A stretch of 64,000 nucleotides of DNA, from NCBI GenBank assembly GCA_025997475.1, contig BNUQ01000006.1, positions 1-64,000 of the forward strand. Direction: 5' to 3'. Below the pieces are notes generated by a model that worked only from the letters and a program-made list of their open reading frames with translations, made no database searches and had not been told where the DNA came from. The DNA comes from Planctomycetales bacterium (GTDB taxonomy: Bacteria; Planctomycetota; SZUA-567). How positions within the stretch are numbered: the first letter of the stretch is position 1; each line of letters begins with the position of its first letter. Of the stretch, positions 1 to 8,554 are shown piece by piece. The translations under genes were made by a program, and so were the position numbers.

Positions 1-732
1 GAACGCCAATTTGGTCATACACGCCGGACAGAGATACAGCGGCGAGCGATGAAATTCGGCGATGGTAACGCGCCCGTTCATATTGCACAGATAGTCGGCG
101 CAGTGTTTCAGCGACAACATATGCGCGCATTCGTGCGCCGCGCCTTTCAACATCAGCGATAAATCGTCGTTCAGATGAAACCACGAAATCGCGCCGGCGC
201 GACCGTAAAGCAAAGTGTCGCCGTAAATGCCGGAGACGCCTTCGTTTTTATACAAGTCGTCGGCGCACAGCGCCATCAAGCCCCAGCCGTCCGGCGGCAA
301 GCGCGGCGCCAAAAATTTATCCGTCAATTCAATCACGCGAATTGCCGACTTGCCGTTCGCCGCGCGGCGGGTCGAGCGCGGCAAATCGCTCATCGACAAC
401 ACCGGCAACAACTTGACCGGCGTGCCGAAATAGACGGATAAAAATTCGCGAATAATTTCGTGTCGGGCTAATTGCGACGACGTGAAATCGCCGACGGGTT
501 GCAGGTATAACACACGGCGCGGCGCGGTTACCGTTTGCGGATGGTCGGCGAGATAGCGCGTCGGCGACTCGTCGGTTTCACGCCAGTAACTCCGCCATTC
601 GCCCGGTTTGACCGGCGGCATTTTTTCCTGCCACGGCAGGGTCTTGTCGGTGAGCGTTTGCAACGCCGCGAGGCGCGGGTCGGGCGCCACGCGGCGGACG
701 CCGTCAGCCGATAGCCAACCGGCGCAAAACAT
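1..732 (-). CDS. Archaemetzincin-like zinc metalloprotease (partial, C-terminus outside window)
   Basis: Open from an ATG at 732 to the window edge (244 codons). The family is a metzincin-type zinc peptidase carrying an extra structural zinc site. About residues 200-211 read HECAHMLSLKHC, followed by C-N-M four residues later and a CPAC pair 16 residues on, which is the archaemetzincin pattern (HExxHxxGxxHCx4CxM...CxxC). The usual Gly of the metzincin motif is Ser here. The N-terminal part, with YLQPVGDF and a segment ending VKLLP, resembles the eukaryotic AMZ type rather than the short archaeal form. A small hairpin lies just upstream at 760-778. The substrate is unknown. Confidence 0.88.
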   Translation of the reverse strand, partial: MFCAGWLSADGVRRVAPDPRLAALQTLTDKTLPWQEKMPPVKPGEWRSYWRETDESPTRYLADHPQTVTAPRRVLYLQPVGDFTSSQLARHEIIREFLSVYFGTPVKLLPVLSMSDLPRSTRRAANGKSAIRVIELTDKFLAPRLPPDGWGLMALCADDLYKNEGVSGIYGDTLLYGRAGAISWFHLNDDLSLMLKGAAHECAHMLSLKHCADYLCNMNGRVTIAEFHRSPLYLCPACMTKLAF

Positions 733-880
733 CGCGCCGTTCGCAACGAAACTCTTGACAGTGGCAACGAAATTGCCACCATTCCGCGATGTTTTGTCGC
801 CGTGCCCAACACGGTTTTTAGCAAGAAAATTACTAACGTTACGCGGTCAACGGCGTGATTCGTAATTCAAATAGAGTAGT

Positions 881-958
881 GGCGGGAGTAGCTCAGTTGG
901 TTAGAGCGGCAGATTGTGGCTCTGCAGGTCGCCGGTTCGAACCCGGTTTCTCGCCCCA
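881..958 (+). tRNA. tRNA-His (GTG)
   Basis: Full cloverleaf with anticodon GTG and an encoded CCA (956-958). The extra 5' G at 881 pairs with C73 at 955, as expected for tRNA-His. D-arm and T-arm (GGTTCGAACCC) are canonical. Confidence 0.97.
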
Positions 959-964
959 ATATAA

Positions 965-1009
965 ACGCACCGGTTAAGCGGCTCTCGCTTAATCGGTGCG
1001 TTTTTTTTA
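965..1009 (+). terminator. Rho-independent terminator of tRNA-His
   Basis: A 16-bp stem (965-980 with 986-1001, one G-T pair) and a 5-nt loop are followed by eight T. It begins seven bases after the tRNA CCA end. Confidence 0.95.
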
Positions 1010-1104
1010 TTAGACCTGTTCGACCCCAAACTTTTGAGTTCTCGACCGACTTTGCCCAAGAACGGAAAGCGGACGCGCCAACCGTCTTAAATTTGTAATT
1101 CGTA

Positions 1105-1271
1105 ATTAGACCTGTTCGACAACCAATTCGCGGCATCTTTTCGGTTAATTTTTCGTCCCGCTACGTCAAAATTCCTTGCAATACTCTCGGTATTGCTTCG
1201 CCATTTTTCCTGGCGGGACGGAAAATTAGACCCGAAAATTTGCTCGCTCGTAGGTTTAGAACAGGTCTATT
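1105..1271. repeat. Nested palindromic MITE-like element
   Basis: A 167-bp unit bounded by imperfect inverted repeats built on TAGACCTGTTC (1107-1117) and GAACAGGTCTA (1259-1269). Inside is a second pair, TTAATTTTTCGTCCCGC (1145-1161) against GCGGGACGGAAAATTA (1213-1228), and inside that a 7-bp hairpin (1178-1184 with 1190-1196). No coding capacity. Solo copies of the terminal motif occur at about 1011 and 13910. It sits just downstream of argG and could also end its transcription. Confidence 0.7.
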
Positions 1272-1276
1272 AAAAA

Positions 1277-2482
1277 TCATTTCCCCCGCCTTGCCGCGGC
1301 GCGGAGCGGCAAACTGTGCAGACGGATAAAACCGGTCGCGTCGGACTGGTCATACGCGCCGTGGTCGTCGCTCATACTGGCGATTTTTTCGTCATACAGC
1401 GAGCGCGGACTTTTGCGCCCAATCGGCGTGATGTTGCCCTTGTAAAGTTCGAGTCGCACCGTGCCGGCGACGTTTTTCTGCGCCTGCCGGCTCAACGCCG
1501 CGAGCGCCTGCATTTCGTCGCTGAACCAAAAACCGTTATACGCCAACGCGGCGAAACGCGGCATCAGTCCGTCGCGCAAGTTCATCAAATCGCGGTCTAA
1601 CGTGATGCCTTCGAGGTCGCGGTGCGCCGCCCATAAAATCGCGCCGCCCGGCGTTTCATACACGCCGCGGCTTTTCATCCCGACGAAGCGGCTTTCGACC
1701 ATATCGACGCGCCCGACGCCGTGTTTGCCGCCAAGCCGGTTGCACTCGGCGAGCATCGCCGCCGGCGACAATTTTTTACCGTTAAGTTTGACCGGCAAGC
1801 CCGCGGCGAATTCGAGTTCGATAATTTCCGCCTTGTTCGGCGCGGTTTGCGGCGAGGCGGACAACTCAAACATTTTCGCGTCGGGACAATAAAACGGGTC
1901 TTCCAACACGCCGGCTTCAAACGAAATGTGCAACGAATTTTCGTCGGAACTCCACGGCTTTTTTGCCGTCGCCTTCACCGGAATTTTGTGTTTGGCGGCG
2001 TAAGCGAGCAAGTCCTCGCGCCCCTTGAACTCGGCTTGAAATTCCGGCGTGCGCCAGAGCGCCAGCGCTTTCAATTTCGGCGCAAGCGCGGCGGCGGTGA
2101 ACTCGAACCGCACCTGGTCGTTGCCTTTACCGGTGGCGCCGTGGGCAAAGGTCGCGGCTTTTTCACGGGCGGCGATTTTGACCAATTCTTCGGCAATGCA
2201 CGGGCGGGCGAGCGAGGTGCCGAGGAAATAACGTCCTTCGTAGAGCGCGTTGAACTGCATCGCCGGATAGACGAAGTCGCGGACGAATTTTTCTTTGAGG
2301 TCGGCGACGATGATTTTTTTCGCGCCCGACGCGAGCGCTTTTTTCTCGACCGCCGCCCAGTCCTCGCGCTGACCGACATCGCCGGCGTAACAGACGACCT
2401 CGTAGCCGCGCTCGGCGAGCCACTTGCAAATGACGCTGGTGTCCAAACCGCCGGAATAAAGCAGGATTACTTTTTCGGACAT
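1277..2482 (-). CDS. argG: Argininosuccinate synthase
   Basis: Joins citrulline and aspartate using ATP to give argininosuccinate, the penultimate step of arginine synthesis, in the cytosol. 401 residues, normal for the family. The N-terminal PP-loop reads YSGGLDTS (residues 9-16), and further conserved blocks include ATGKGNDQVRFE and a C-terminal part ending near DATGFIRL. Start chosen at ATG 2482 behind AAGGAG. argB lies 56 kb away in the same window, so arginine genes are scattered. A MITE-like palindrome follows the stop. Confidence 0.98.
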   Translation of the reverse strand: MSEKVILLYSGGLDTSVICKWLAERGYEVVCYAGDVGQREDWAAVEKKALASGAKKIIVADLKEKFVRDFVYPAMQFNALYEGRYFLGTSLARPCIAEELVKIAAREKAATFAHGATGKGNDQVRFEFTAAALAPKLKALALWRTPEFQAEFKGREDLLAYAAKHKIPVKATAKKPWSSDENSLHISFEAGVLEDPFYCPDAKMFELSASPQTAPNKAEIIELEFAAGLPVKLNGKKLSPAAMLAECNRLGGKHGVGRVDMVESRFVGMKSRGVYETPGGAILWAAHRDLEGITLDRDLMNLRDGLMPRFAALAYNGFWFSDEMQALAALSRQAQKNVAGTVRLELYKGNITPIGRKSPRSLYDEKIASMSDDHGAYDQSDATGFIRLHSLPLRAAARRGK

Positions 2483-2537
2483 GGGTTGCTCCTTTTTTTA
2501 GAGTAGAGAGTTAGATTTTTGCGCTTCGTTAAATCTC

Positions 2538-2579
2538 GTAATTTTTAATTTTTAATTCTTAATTGTTAATTGTTAATTG
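2538..2579. repeat. Heptamer tandem repeat
   Basis: Perfect 7-bp periodicity: two TTTTTAA, one TTCTTAA and two TTGTTAA units in a row. The array provides the stop codon (TAA) and last Asn codon of the permease gene on the minus strand. Confidence 0.85.
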
Positions 2580-3865
2580 GCTCTCACCCGATACCCCGCT
2601 TTTTCCACGGCGGCGCGGACGGTTTCCGGCGCGACGGCGCCTTGCACTTTGATAGTCGAGGTCGCGAGGTCGGCGACCGCTTTTTCGACGCCCGCCACGG
2701 TGCCGACCGCTTGTTCCAGCGTCCGTTGGCAGTGTTGGCAAGTAATGGTGTCGATGAGGTAAGTGGCGGCGTTCATCGTTTCTTCTCCGGCAGAATGGGG
2801 GCGGCGGAGCCAACCGCGCGCGGCGTTGAGCAACAAGCCGCCCAAAAAAAACGCGCAGAAATAACTAAACCATTCCGGCAAAATTCCGTCGCCGTGGACG
2901 TGCGAGTGTATATGCGCGACTTGGAACCACGCGGCGGGCAACGCCGCGTCAATCAAATAGCCGAAAAAGACCGCGCCGGCGACGATGGACGCGAGATAAC
3001 AGAATAGCGTTTTGCGCCCTAAAACCTTGCCGACGACGGCGATGGTCGAAGCCATCGTCGCCGGTCCCGCCATCAAAAACACGAACGCCACGCCCGGACT
3101 TAATCCCTTCATCATCAGCGCCAACGCGATGGGAATTGACCCCGTGGCGCACACGTAAAGCGGAAGCGCCACCAATAAAATCAACGCCACCGAGAGCCAA
3201 TAATTTTGCAAGTAGCGCGTAAAAAAATCGTCCGGCACGACTAACGTCAGCAACGCCGCCACCGCCAATCCCAACAACAACCACTTGGCGATGTTGCGCA
3301 ACATCTCGACGAAACCGTAACGAAACGCCGCGGCGATTTTCGCGGTCAGCGTGGTCGTTTCACTATTATTATCGTCGCCGGTCGCCGCCGGTGCCGACGG
3401 CGTCGGCTCTGACGGCGTCGGCTCTGACGGCGTCGGCTCTGACGGCGTCGGCGCGCGAATTAAGCCGTCGGTAATCCAGCCGCCGATGACGCCGGTAACG
3501 AACGCCGAGACGGCGCGCGTTATCGCCATCGGGACGCCGAGTAGCGCCGACGTCGCCAAAATGGAATCGACGCCGGTCTGCGGCGTGGCGATAAGAAACG
3601 CGACGGCGGCACCGTTGGACGCGCCGTGCTGGCGCAACGCCAAGCCGGTCGGGATAACGCTACAAGAACAGAGCGGCAACGGCACGCCGAGCAACGCGGC
3701 TTTGAGCGCCGAGCCGAAGCCGGGGCGTCCCAAATGTCGCGCCAACGTGTCGCGGCGCACGACGACGTGCAGAATGCCCGCGAACAAAAAGCCCAACAAC
3801 AAATAGGGCGCCATTTGCACGAACAAGCCGCCGAACGCGGACAGGTATTCCGAGAGGTAGTTCAT
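2573..3865 (-). CDS. SO_0444/YraQ-type permease with C-terminal HMA domain
   Basis: 430-residue inner-membrane protein of the DUF318/YraQ permease family. The first half holds the signature PLPLCSCSVIP followed by RQHGASNGA and ATPQTGVDSI, as in the SO_0444 group linked to Cu/Zn efflux. Several hydrophobic spans occupy about residues 10-130 and 190-310. Residues about 365-430 form a heavy-metal-associated domain with CQHC as the metal ligand pair. A linker of TPSEP repeats separates the two membrane halves. Metal export is inferred from family and HMA domain; the ion cannot be told from sequence. No clear ribosome site precedes the ATG. Confidence 0.85.
   Translation of the reverse strand: MNYLSEYLSAFGGLFVQMAPYLLLGFLFAGILHVVVRRDTLARHLGRPGFGSALKAALLGVPLPLCSCSVIPTGLALRQHGASNGAAVAFLIATPQTGVDSILATSALLGVPMAITRAVSAFVTGVIGGWITDGLIRAPTPSEPTPSEPTPSEPTPSAPAATGDDNNSETTTLTAKIAAAFRYGFVEMLRNIAKWLLLGLAVAALLTLVVPDDFFTRYLQNYWLSVALILLVALPLYVCATGSIPIALALMMKGLSPGVAFVFLMAGPATMASTIAVVGKVLGRKTLFCYLASIVAGAVFFGYLIDAALPAAWFQVAHIHSHVHGDGILPEWFSYFCAFFLGGLLLNAARGWLRRPHSAGEETMNAATYLIDTITCQHCQRTLEQAVGTVAGVEKAVADLATSTIKVQGAVAPETVRAAVEKAGYRVRAN
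3396..3452. repeat. 15-bp in-frame tandem repeat in permease
   Basis: Nearly four copies of GACGGCGTCGGCTCT, encoding TPSEP units in the loop between the two membrane halves. Unit length is a multiple of three, so copy-number change would keep the frame. Confidence 0.9.
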
Positions 3866-3881
3866 AGACCACGTTTTTCCA

Positions 3882-3990
3882 ATTAAGAATTAAAAATTAA
3901 GAATGGTGGATTTGGACTAAAAAATTGCGCTTCGCGAACTCGAAAATCAAACTCCAACATTCTTAATTCTGCATTCTTAATTCTTAATTG
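3882..3990. repeat. Heptamer arms around a conserved core
   Basis: Left arm of TTAAGAA/TTAAAAA units and right arm of TTCTTAA units are inverted relative to each other. Between them is a core with GCGCTTCGCGAA and AAACTCC, shared with copies near 38.25, 48.85 and 58.05 kb. The arm supplies the end of the neighbouring coding region. Confidence 0.8.
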
Positions 3991-5554
3991 TTTTTTGCAG
4001 TTCTTTCAGCATCAGCGTCAGCGACGCCTTTGCCCAGTTGAGCGGGATAATCGGACTCGGCGCGACGAAAACCCGTCCGTCCGCGACGACGTGGTTGTAA
4101 CTTTCCGGCAGGGCGAACGTCGGCGCCTTTTGCCCGTCCGCCGCGACGACTTCCCTATCGCCGACCGTGCCGGTCAATTGCCCGAACGCGCGGTTGGCAA
4201 ACCGCGTCGCCGTCGCCAAATCCGCCGGTTCTTTGGTCTCGGCATAGACGATTAACGCCGCGGTCGCGAACCACGAATCGAAAAACCATTGCGCCTCGGT
4301 GCCGGGGATAAAACTCCGCTTCCGCTCCGCGTAAGAACGCGCGTCCGTGTCGGTCGGGATATTCTGAAACCAAAAATTCCCCGACTGATAATCGTCGTTG
4401 ACATAACGCCTAATCCCGTAATCGCCGGCGAGCGTCGCGACGATTTGCAGGACGCGCTGTTTTTGCGCCAAGGTCAGGCGCGACAATTTCGCCGGATAAA
4501 TCAAGTTCAACAACGCCGCGTCCGCCGTGCGATAGCGCGGGTCGGTTGCGGGATAATCCGGCGATTCGCCGCCGATTTCCAATTGCCGGTCAATGGTCGC
4601 GTAGCCGCCGGCGATGAGTTTTTCCAAATTTTCCGGCGTGAAGAGCGGCGTTAATTTTTCCCGTTCGGCGACCGTTTGCCACGCGGCGGCGAGCGGCGAT
4701 TTCTCGTCGCGCAACGCGCCGGCTAAATTTTCGAGCGCCGAAGTAACGAGCGCGATGGACGAGGTGTTGCGTCGCGCTTTTTCTTCCCACGCGCCGGCGT
4801 CTTCCATCGTGTAAAATTCCGTCGCGTCGAAATACGCGACCAACAGCGCCAAGCCGCGCAGGCGTTTCGGCGTAAAATCGTCTAACGTCAACGTGCCGTC
4901 GGCGAGCGCGGTCAGCGCGCGGTCAAGGAGCAGACCGAGCGCGTCGTTCTGCTTGTGATGCCACAATTGCGGCTTGCCGCCCTCCAACACGTCGTCAAAC
5001 GTCGGCGACGAGGCGTCGAAGCGGATATGCACGGCGGTCATTTCGTCGGCGACCGCCGTTACCGTTTGCGGCGCGGCGACGGCGGCGCGCATTCGTTTCA
5101 CTTGCGCGGGCGACGCCAAATAATCGAGCATCGTCAACAACACGTCGCGGGCTGACGGTTGGTCATCGGCGCGGAGCGCCAAATAGCCCCACAGCGTGTC
5201 GCGCACCCAGACCGCGTCGTAATGCGTGGCTTCGCCTTTGTCGGCGGACTCAAAAGACGCCGCCTGAATGAAACTGCCGTGCGGATGTTTGATGACGGCG
5301 ATGCGCCGCGCCGTGGCGGTGGCGCTCGCGAGCGCCGCGACTTCGTCGGCGGTATAAACATTTTTCAACAGCGGCGCCATTTTGGCGGAATGGACAAAGA
5401 CGCGATACGGGATGTCGCCGGCGGGCGGCATAAATTGTTGGACGCGCACCGCGTCGTCGCGTTTCAGTTTGCCGACCAACACCGCGAAATCGTCGTTCGC
5501 GTTTGCCATAAATCCTCCGGTGAACAGTGCCAGACCTAACAGTAAGATGCGCAT
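3977..5554 (-). CDS. Secreted six-hairpin glycosidase-like protein
   Basis: 525 residues with an N-terminal signal-like segment (MRILLLGLALFTGGFMANA), so probably exported to the periplasm. About residues 110-125 read HYDAVWVRDTLWGYLAL and about 200-215 LWHHKQNDALGLLLDRAL. These resemble (alpha/alpha)6-barrel enzymes of the GH15/phosphorylase-kinase type, where the Arg-Asp of RDTLWG binds sugar. FWFQNIPTD and FDSWFATAALIVYAE later fit helical-barrel packing. Start at ATG 5554 behind AAGGAG. The exact substrate is not readable, and a non-catalytic glycan-binding role is possible. Confidence 0.6.
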   Translation of the reverse strand: MRILLLGLALFTGGFMANANDDFAVLVGKLKRDDAVRVQQFMPPAGDIPYRVFVHSAKMAPLLKNVYTADEVAALASATATARRIAVIKHPHGSFIQAASFESADKGEATHYDAVWVRDTLWGYLALRADDQPSARDVLLTMLDYLASPAQVKRMRAAVAAPQTVTAVADEMTAVHIRFDASSPTFDDVLEGGKPQLWHHKQNDALGLLLDRALTALADGTLTLDDFTPKRLRGLALLVAYFDATEFYTMEDAGAWEEKARRNTSSIALVTSALENLAGALRDEKSPLAAAWQTVAEREKLTPLFTPENLEKLIAGGYATIDRQLEIGGESPDYPATDPRYRTADAALLNLIYPAKLSRLTLAQKQRVLQIVATLAGDYGIRRYVNDDYQSGNFWFQNIPTDTDARSYAERKRSFIPGTEAQWFFDSWFATAALIVYAETKEPADLATATRFANRAFGQLTGTVGDREVVAADGQKAPTFALPESYNHVVADGRVFVAPSPIIPLNWAKASLTLMLKELQKTIKN

Positions 5555-5626
5555 CGCTTCTCCTTCGTTTTACGAGTTGAAAATTACGAATTACAAAAAG
5601 AGCAATTAAAAATTACAATTTTTTTT

Positions 5627-6337
5627 TCAGCGAATCAGCACCGGCGCGTTGGGCGGTAGCGCGTTCAATAATTCGGCGAGGTCGGGCGCGTTCAGTGTTA
5701 TCGCGCGGGCGGACGGATTGGCGTCGGCGGCAATATACAGCGGCGCGCCGAAAATGGGATTGAGTTGCGCGGGCAATTTCTTTTGCGCGGCGGCGGCGAC
5801 GATGCTCCGGTAATCGGCGTCGCTAATCCGTTGCTCCGCGAGATATTTTTGCGCGTCCGCCGGCGAGGGATAATTCAGTCGCAACCGCCCGTCGCTCTCC
5901 ACCACAAAATAATCGCCGACCGGAATTGCGCCGGCGGCGGTCGGCAATTTTACCGGTTGATAGACGCGCAGATATTCGCCGTCGCGCACGATGCCTAACG
6001 CTTGTTGCGCCAAATAAATCACCGCATACGCTCCGGCAACCGGCGCGGTAATCGGCGGCGGCACCGTTTCGGCGGGGGCGGCGGCGGGAAGGTCCAATTG
6101 ATTTTCGTGCGGCGCGGCGGCGACGACGGATAACGGTTCATTGCGCGGCACCGGCAACGCCGACAATGTCGCCGGCGTGAAAACCGGCGCGACGACAAAC
6201 TCGCGGGAGATCACTAACGCCGCCAAGCCGACGACCAACGCCGCCGTAAGCGCGAATTGCGCGAAGCGCCGCAGTGCGTCGGCGGTTTCCTGCGGCGCGG
6301 ACGGCGGCGATAAATTTTCTTCCACAACGTCGGACAT
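5627..6337 (-). CDS. Membrane-anchored YkuD-like protein lacking catalytic residues
   Basis: 236 residues: a cytoplasmic N-terminus, one transmembrane helix (about 28-47), a Pro/Ala linker, then a domain from about residue 105. The stretch VIYLAQQALGIVRDGEYLRVY and TAAGAIPVGDYFV match the start of L,D-transpeptidase (YkuD) domains, and ITLNAPDLAELLNALPPNAPVLI matches their end. Where active enzymes have SHGCIR this protein has SARAIT, so His, Gly and Cys are all absent. It is best read as a pseudo-enzyme, perhaps a peptidoglycan-binding or scaffolding protein. No clear ribosome site; the fold assignment is moderate. Confidence 0.5.
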   Translation of the reverse strand: MSDVVEENLSPPSAPQETADALRRFAQFALTAALVVGLAALVISREFVVAPVFTPATLSALPVPRNEPLSVVAAAPHENQLDLPAAAPAETVPPPITAPVAGAYAVIYLAQQALGIVRDGEYLRVYQPVKLPTAAGAIPVGDYFVVESDGRLRLNYPSPADAQKYLAEQRISDADYRSIVAAAAQKKLPAQLNPIFGAPLYIAADANPSARAITLNAPDLAELLNALPPNAPVLIR

Positions 6338-6342
6338 AAGTT

Positions 6343-6470
6343 TAGAGTTGAGAGTTTAGCGCGTAAAAGTTGAAAGTTAAAAGTTGAAAGTTGAAAGTAA
6401 AGACAAGAGATGTCTAATTCTCAATTTCCGTTGCTTAACTTTTAACTTTCCACTTTTAACTCTCGCTCGA
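6343..6470. repeat. Heptamer inverted arms between divergent genes
   Basis: Left arm of AGTTGAA/AGTTAAA-type units (6343-6405) and right arm of TTTTAAC/TTTCCAC-type units (6425-6465), both 7-bp periodic and mutually inverted. It lies between two divergently transcribed genes, so it covers both promoter regions. Confidence 0.75.
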
Positions 6471-6481
6471 AAGGAGTCGCG

Positions 6482-7045
6482 ATGGCGACGGCGCATCTCC
6501 CCGAAAGCACTTTGTTTTTCACCGCGGTTTTGGCGGCGGACGAACCGGCGTTGGCGGCGGCGCGCGCGGCGTTGGCCGCCGAATGGGGCGAAATCGTTTT
6601 GGCCAGTCCGGCGTATCCGTTTCACTACACGTCTTATTACGAGCGCGAAGCCGGAGCGCGGATTTTGCGGGCGTTTTTGGCGTTCGCCGCGCCGTTTGCC
6701 CGCGAGGAATTGCCCGACCGCAAATTGCGAAGCAACGCCATAGAAAAAATTTTACGCGCTGAAATCGGCGGCGAGTTGCCGCGACCGGTGAATCTCGACC
6801 CGGGCTATTTGGCGTTGGACAAATTGGTGCTGGCGAGTTGTAAGGATTTTTCGCATCGCCTTTATTTGCGCGACGGCGTGTATGCGGAAATCACGCTTTC
6901 GTATCGCGGCGGCAAGTGGACGCATTTTCCGTGGACGTTTCCCGACTACGCCTCCGGCGACTACGACGAATTTTTCGTACAAATGCGCGACTGCTTGCGG
7001 CGACGGCGCGGGCAAGCGTCCCCTTTGACTCGCCAGGTTTGGTAA
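6482..7045 (+). CDS. DUF4416 family protein
   Basis: 187 residues, normal for DUF4416. Conserved family blocks are visible: PFHYTSYYEREAGARILR, RSNAIEKILR, VNLDPGYLALDKLVLASCKD, FSHRLYLRDGVYAEITL and PWTFPDYAS. Function is unknown; the family is widespread in bacteria and occurs as a stand-alone cytosolic protein. Start at ATG 6482 preceded by AAAGGAG at good spacing. The next feature is tRNA-Lys, the left border of the integrated element. Confidence 0.93.
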   Translation: MATAHLPESTLFFTAVLAADEPALAAARAALAAEWGEIVLASPAYPFHYTSYYEREAGARILRAFLAFAAPFAREELPDRKLRSNAIEKILRAEIGGELPRPVNLDPGYLALDKLVLASCKDFSHRLYLRDGVYAEITLSYRGGKWTHFPWTFPDYASGDYDEFFVQMRDCLRRRRGQASPLTRQVW

Positions 7046-7080
7046 ATAGTATCCGCGCCTCGTTTTATGAGTTGGTAAAC

Positions 7081-7156
7081 GGGTGCGTAGCTCAGTTGGT
7101 AGAGCAATTGACTCTTAATCAATAGGTCTGGGGTTCGACCCCCCACGCACCTACCA
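7081..7156 (+). tRNA. tRNA-Lys (CTT)
   Basis: Cloverleaf with anticodon CTT in the loop CTCTTAA, T-arm GGTTCGA and an encoded CCA (7154-7156). Position 1-72 is a G-T pair. The 3' end faces the integrated element and served as one of its attachment targets. Confidence 0.96.
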
Positions 7157-7166
7157 CTTTATATCA

Positions 7167-7236
7167 CGACTGTATAGTATATTTCCACGCCGACGACGTT
7201 TTTTTGCTTTGCCAGAGTCCCGATTTAGAGTCCCGA
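7167..7236 (+). promoter_or_regulatory. Left attachment/integrase control region
   Basis: CGACTGTATAG starts exactly 10 bases after the tRNA-Lys CCA. Two copies of GAGTCCCGA at 7215 and 7228 (13-bp spacing) directly precede the integrase ATG. The same three elements, with the same 10-base and 13-base spacings, occur in mirror orientation beside tRNA-Arg (34525-34592). They are likely integrase arm sites or operators. Confidence 0.7.
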
Positions 7237-7238
7237 TA

Positions 7239-7663
7239 ATGGCAAATCAACCCCGTCAATACCCGCAACCTAAAACCCGCTTCGCCGCCGGTCACTGGCG
7301 CGTTCGTTGGCGCGTTCGCGACAAAAATTATGAGTTTTCTACCGGCTATCCATTCGCCGAAAAAAAATAAAGCCGAAATTGTCTGCCAATACATCGCTAT
7401 CGGATTGCGCGGCGGAAAATTTCCCCGATGGGCAGAAACTATTCCTGCCGTCATCGCTTATCGCCAAACGCTTGCCGACCAATTTGTCAGTGGCGAAAAA
7501 TACTTTCGGATTACTTCGGCGACCGCGCAACAAGCGTGGATTAACCAATACGCCGCGACCGCCAAAGTAAAACAAGTCAAACAGCGCACATATTGCTTAA
7601 ATCGCCTTGCCGAAAAGTATGACTTGCTCTCGCTCACGTCCGCGCAAGCCGCCGAATGGATTA
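7239..7663 (+). pseudogene. Tyrosine integrase, left copy (frameshifted and truncated)
   Basis: ATG at 7239 opens a protein beginning MANQPRQYPQPKTRFAAG, closely similar to the right copy at 33194-34497. An extra A in an A8 run (about 7364-7371) brings a stop; one frame over, similarity resumes (KAEIVCQYIAIGLRGGKFP) up to AAEWI, where the gene is cut by the IS at 7664. Only the N-terminal arm-binding and core-binding parts remain, and the catalytic domain is absent. It cannot make an active recombinase. Confidence 0.9.
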
Positions 7664-8546
7664 GGTCGTGTTCACTTTAACTGTCGTAGTAGTTCGCAAA
7701 TCATCGTGAACATAACGAAGGCGGAATAGACGGTGTCAAGTTTGTCATAGCGGGTAAACACTCGCCGGAACCCTTTGATTTTACGGAAGTAACGCTCCAC
7801 CTCGTTCCGCCGCCGGTAAAGTTTGCGGTCATAACGCCACGGCTTCGTGCGGTTACGCTTCGGCGGCACCACCGGCACCATCTTGCGCTCGCGGACGAGT
7901 TGACGGGTTTCATCGCCTTCATACGCCCGGTCCATCAACATTCGCCGCCGCCGCCGCGAACCACTACGGCAAACTGTTTCCGGCAACGACGCGATTAACT
8001 TGCGCCCTTCCGGCGCGTCGTGGACATTGCCGCCCGATAAATGAAACGCTACCGGCATCGTTTCGTTGGCGACGACCGCGTGGATTTTCGTGTTCCGTCC
8101 ACCGTGGCTTTTACCGATGGCTTGCGGTCCGTTTTTTTTAGCGCGCCGGCGGCGTCAGGATGCACTTTGACGCACGTGCTGTCGAGCGACAACGCGGTAA
8201 AGTCAACCGTGATACCGAGTTCTGTTTGCAACGCCAGTAAGAGGCGCGGAAAAACGCCGGACTTTTCCCACCGCCGAAAGCGCATATAAACCGTGTGCCA
8301 ACGCCCATAGACCGCGGGCAGTCGTCGCCACTTGTAGCCGTTTTGCGCAATATCGAGAAGCGCGTTAAGGAAGTTGTAACAGTCGGTTTTGACCGTGCCG
8401 CGGGGTTTGGGCAAAACGTCTTTAATTTTTTCGAACTGTTCTTGCGTCAGCGGCTTCATCAGGATAACCTCCGGCAAAATTTTTATCCGCCGCTTTTATA
8501 CCTTTTACCTAACGCCTTAACAACTCATTTTATAGTGAACACGCCC
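7664..8546 (-). mobile_element. IS5-family (IS427-like) insertion sequence
   Basis: An 883-bp element with imperfect terminal inverted repeats (GGTCGTGTTCACTTTAA at the left; GGGCGTGTTCACTATAA read inward from the right) and TA on both flanks (7662-7663 and 8547-8548). It carries a two-frame transposase. The two flanks belong to different genes (integrase and a TrbL-like gene), so this copy probably marks a deletion rather than a simple insertion. Related remnants lie at 45222-45243 and 52253-52312. Confidence 0.92.
7672..8477 (-). CDS. IS5/IS427-type transposase (two frames, -1 frameshift)
   Basis: The upstream frame (8049-8477, 142 aa) has the helix-turn-helix-like N-terminus (LTQEQFEKIKDVLPKPRG, YKWRRLPAVYGRWHTVYMRF) and the first catalytic Asp region (SLDSTCVKVH). 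The downstream frame (7672-8058) has the rest (LMDRAYEGDETR, RRNEVERYFRKIKGFRRVFTRYDKL). They join by stepping back one base on an A8 run (8132-8139 on this strand), after which the text reads NGPQAIGKSHGGRNTKIHAVV. This is the usual expression mode in this IS group, so the transposase may be intact. Confidence 0.9.
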
Positions 8547-8554
8547 TAGTAACT

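Noticed and set aside
867..1136. Minus-strand 89-codon frame containing GRETGFEPATCR
   Set aside because: This peptide is the well-known translation shadow of a tRNA gene; tRNA-His lies here on the plus strand.
1721..2506. 261-codon plus-strand frame
   Set aside because: Antisense of argG with no recognisable content.
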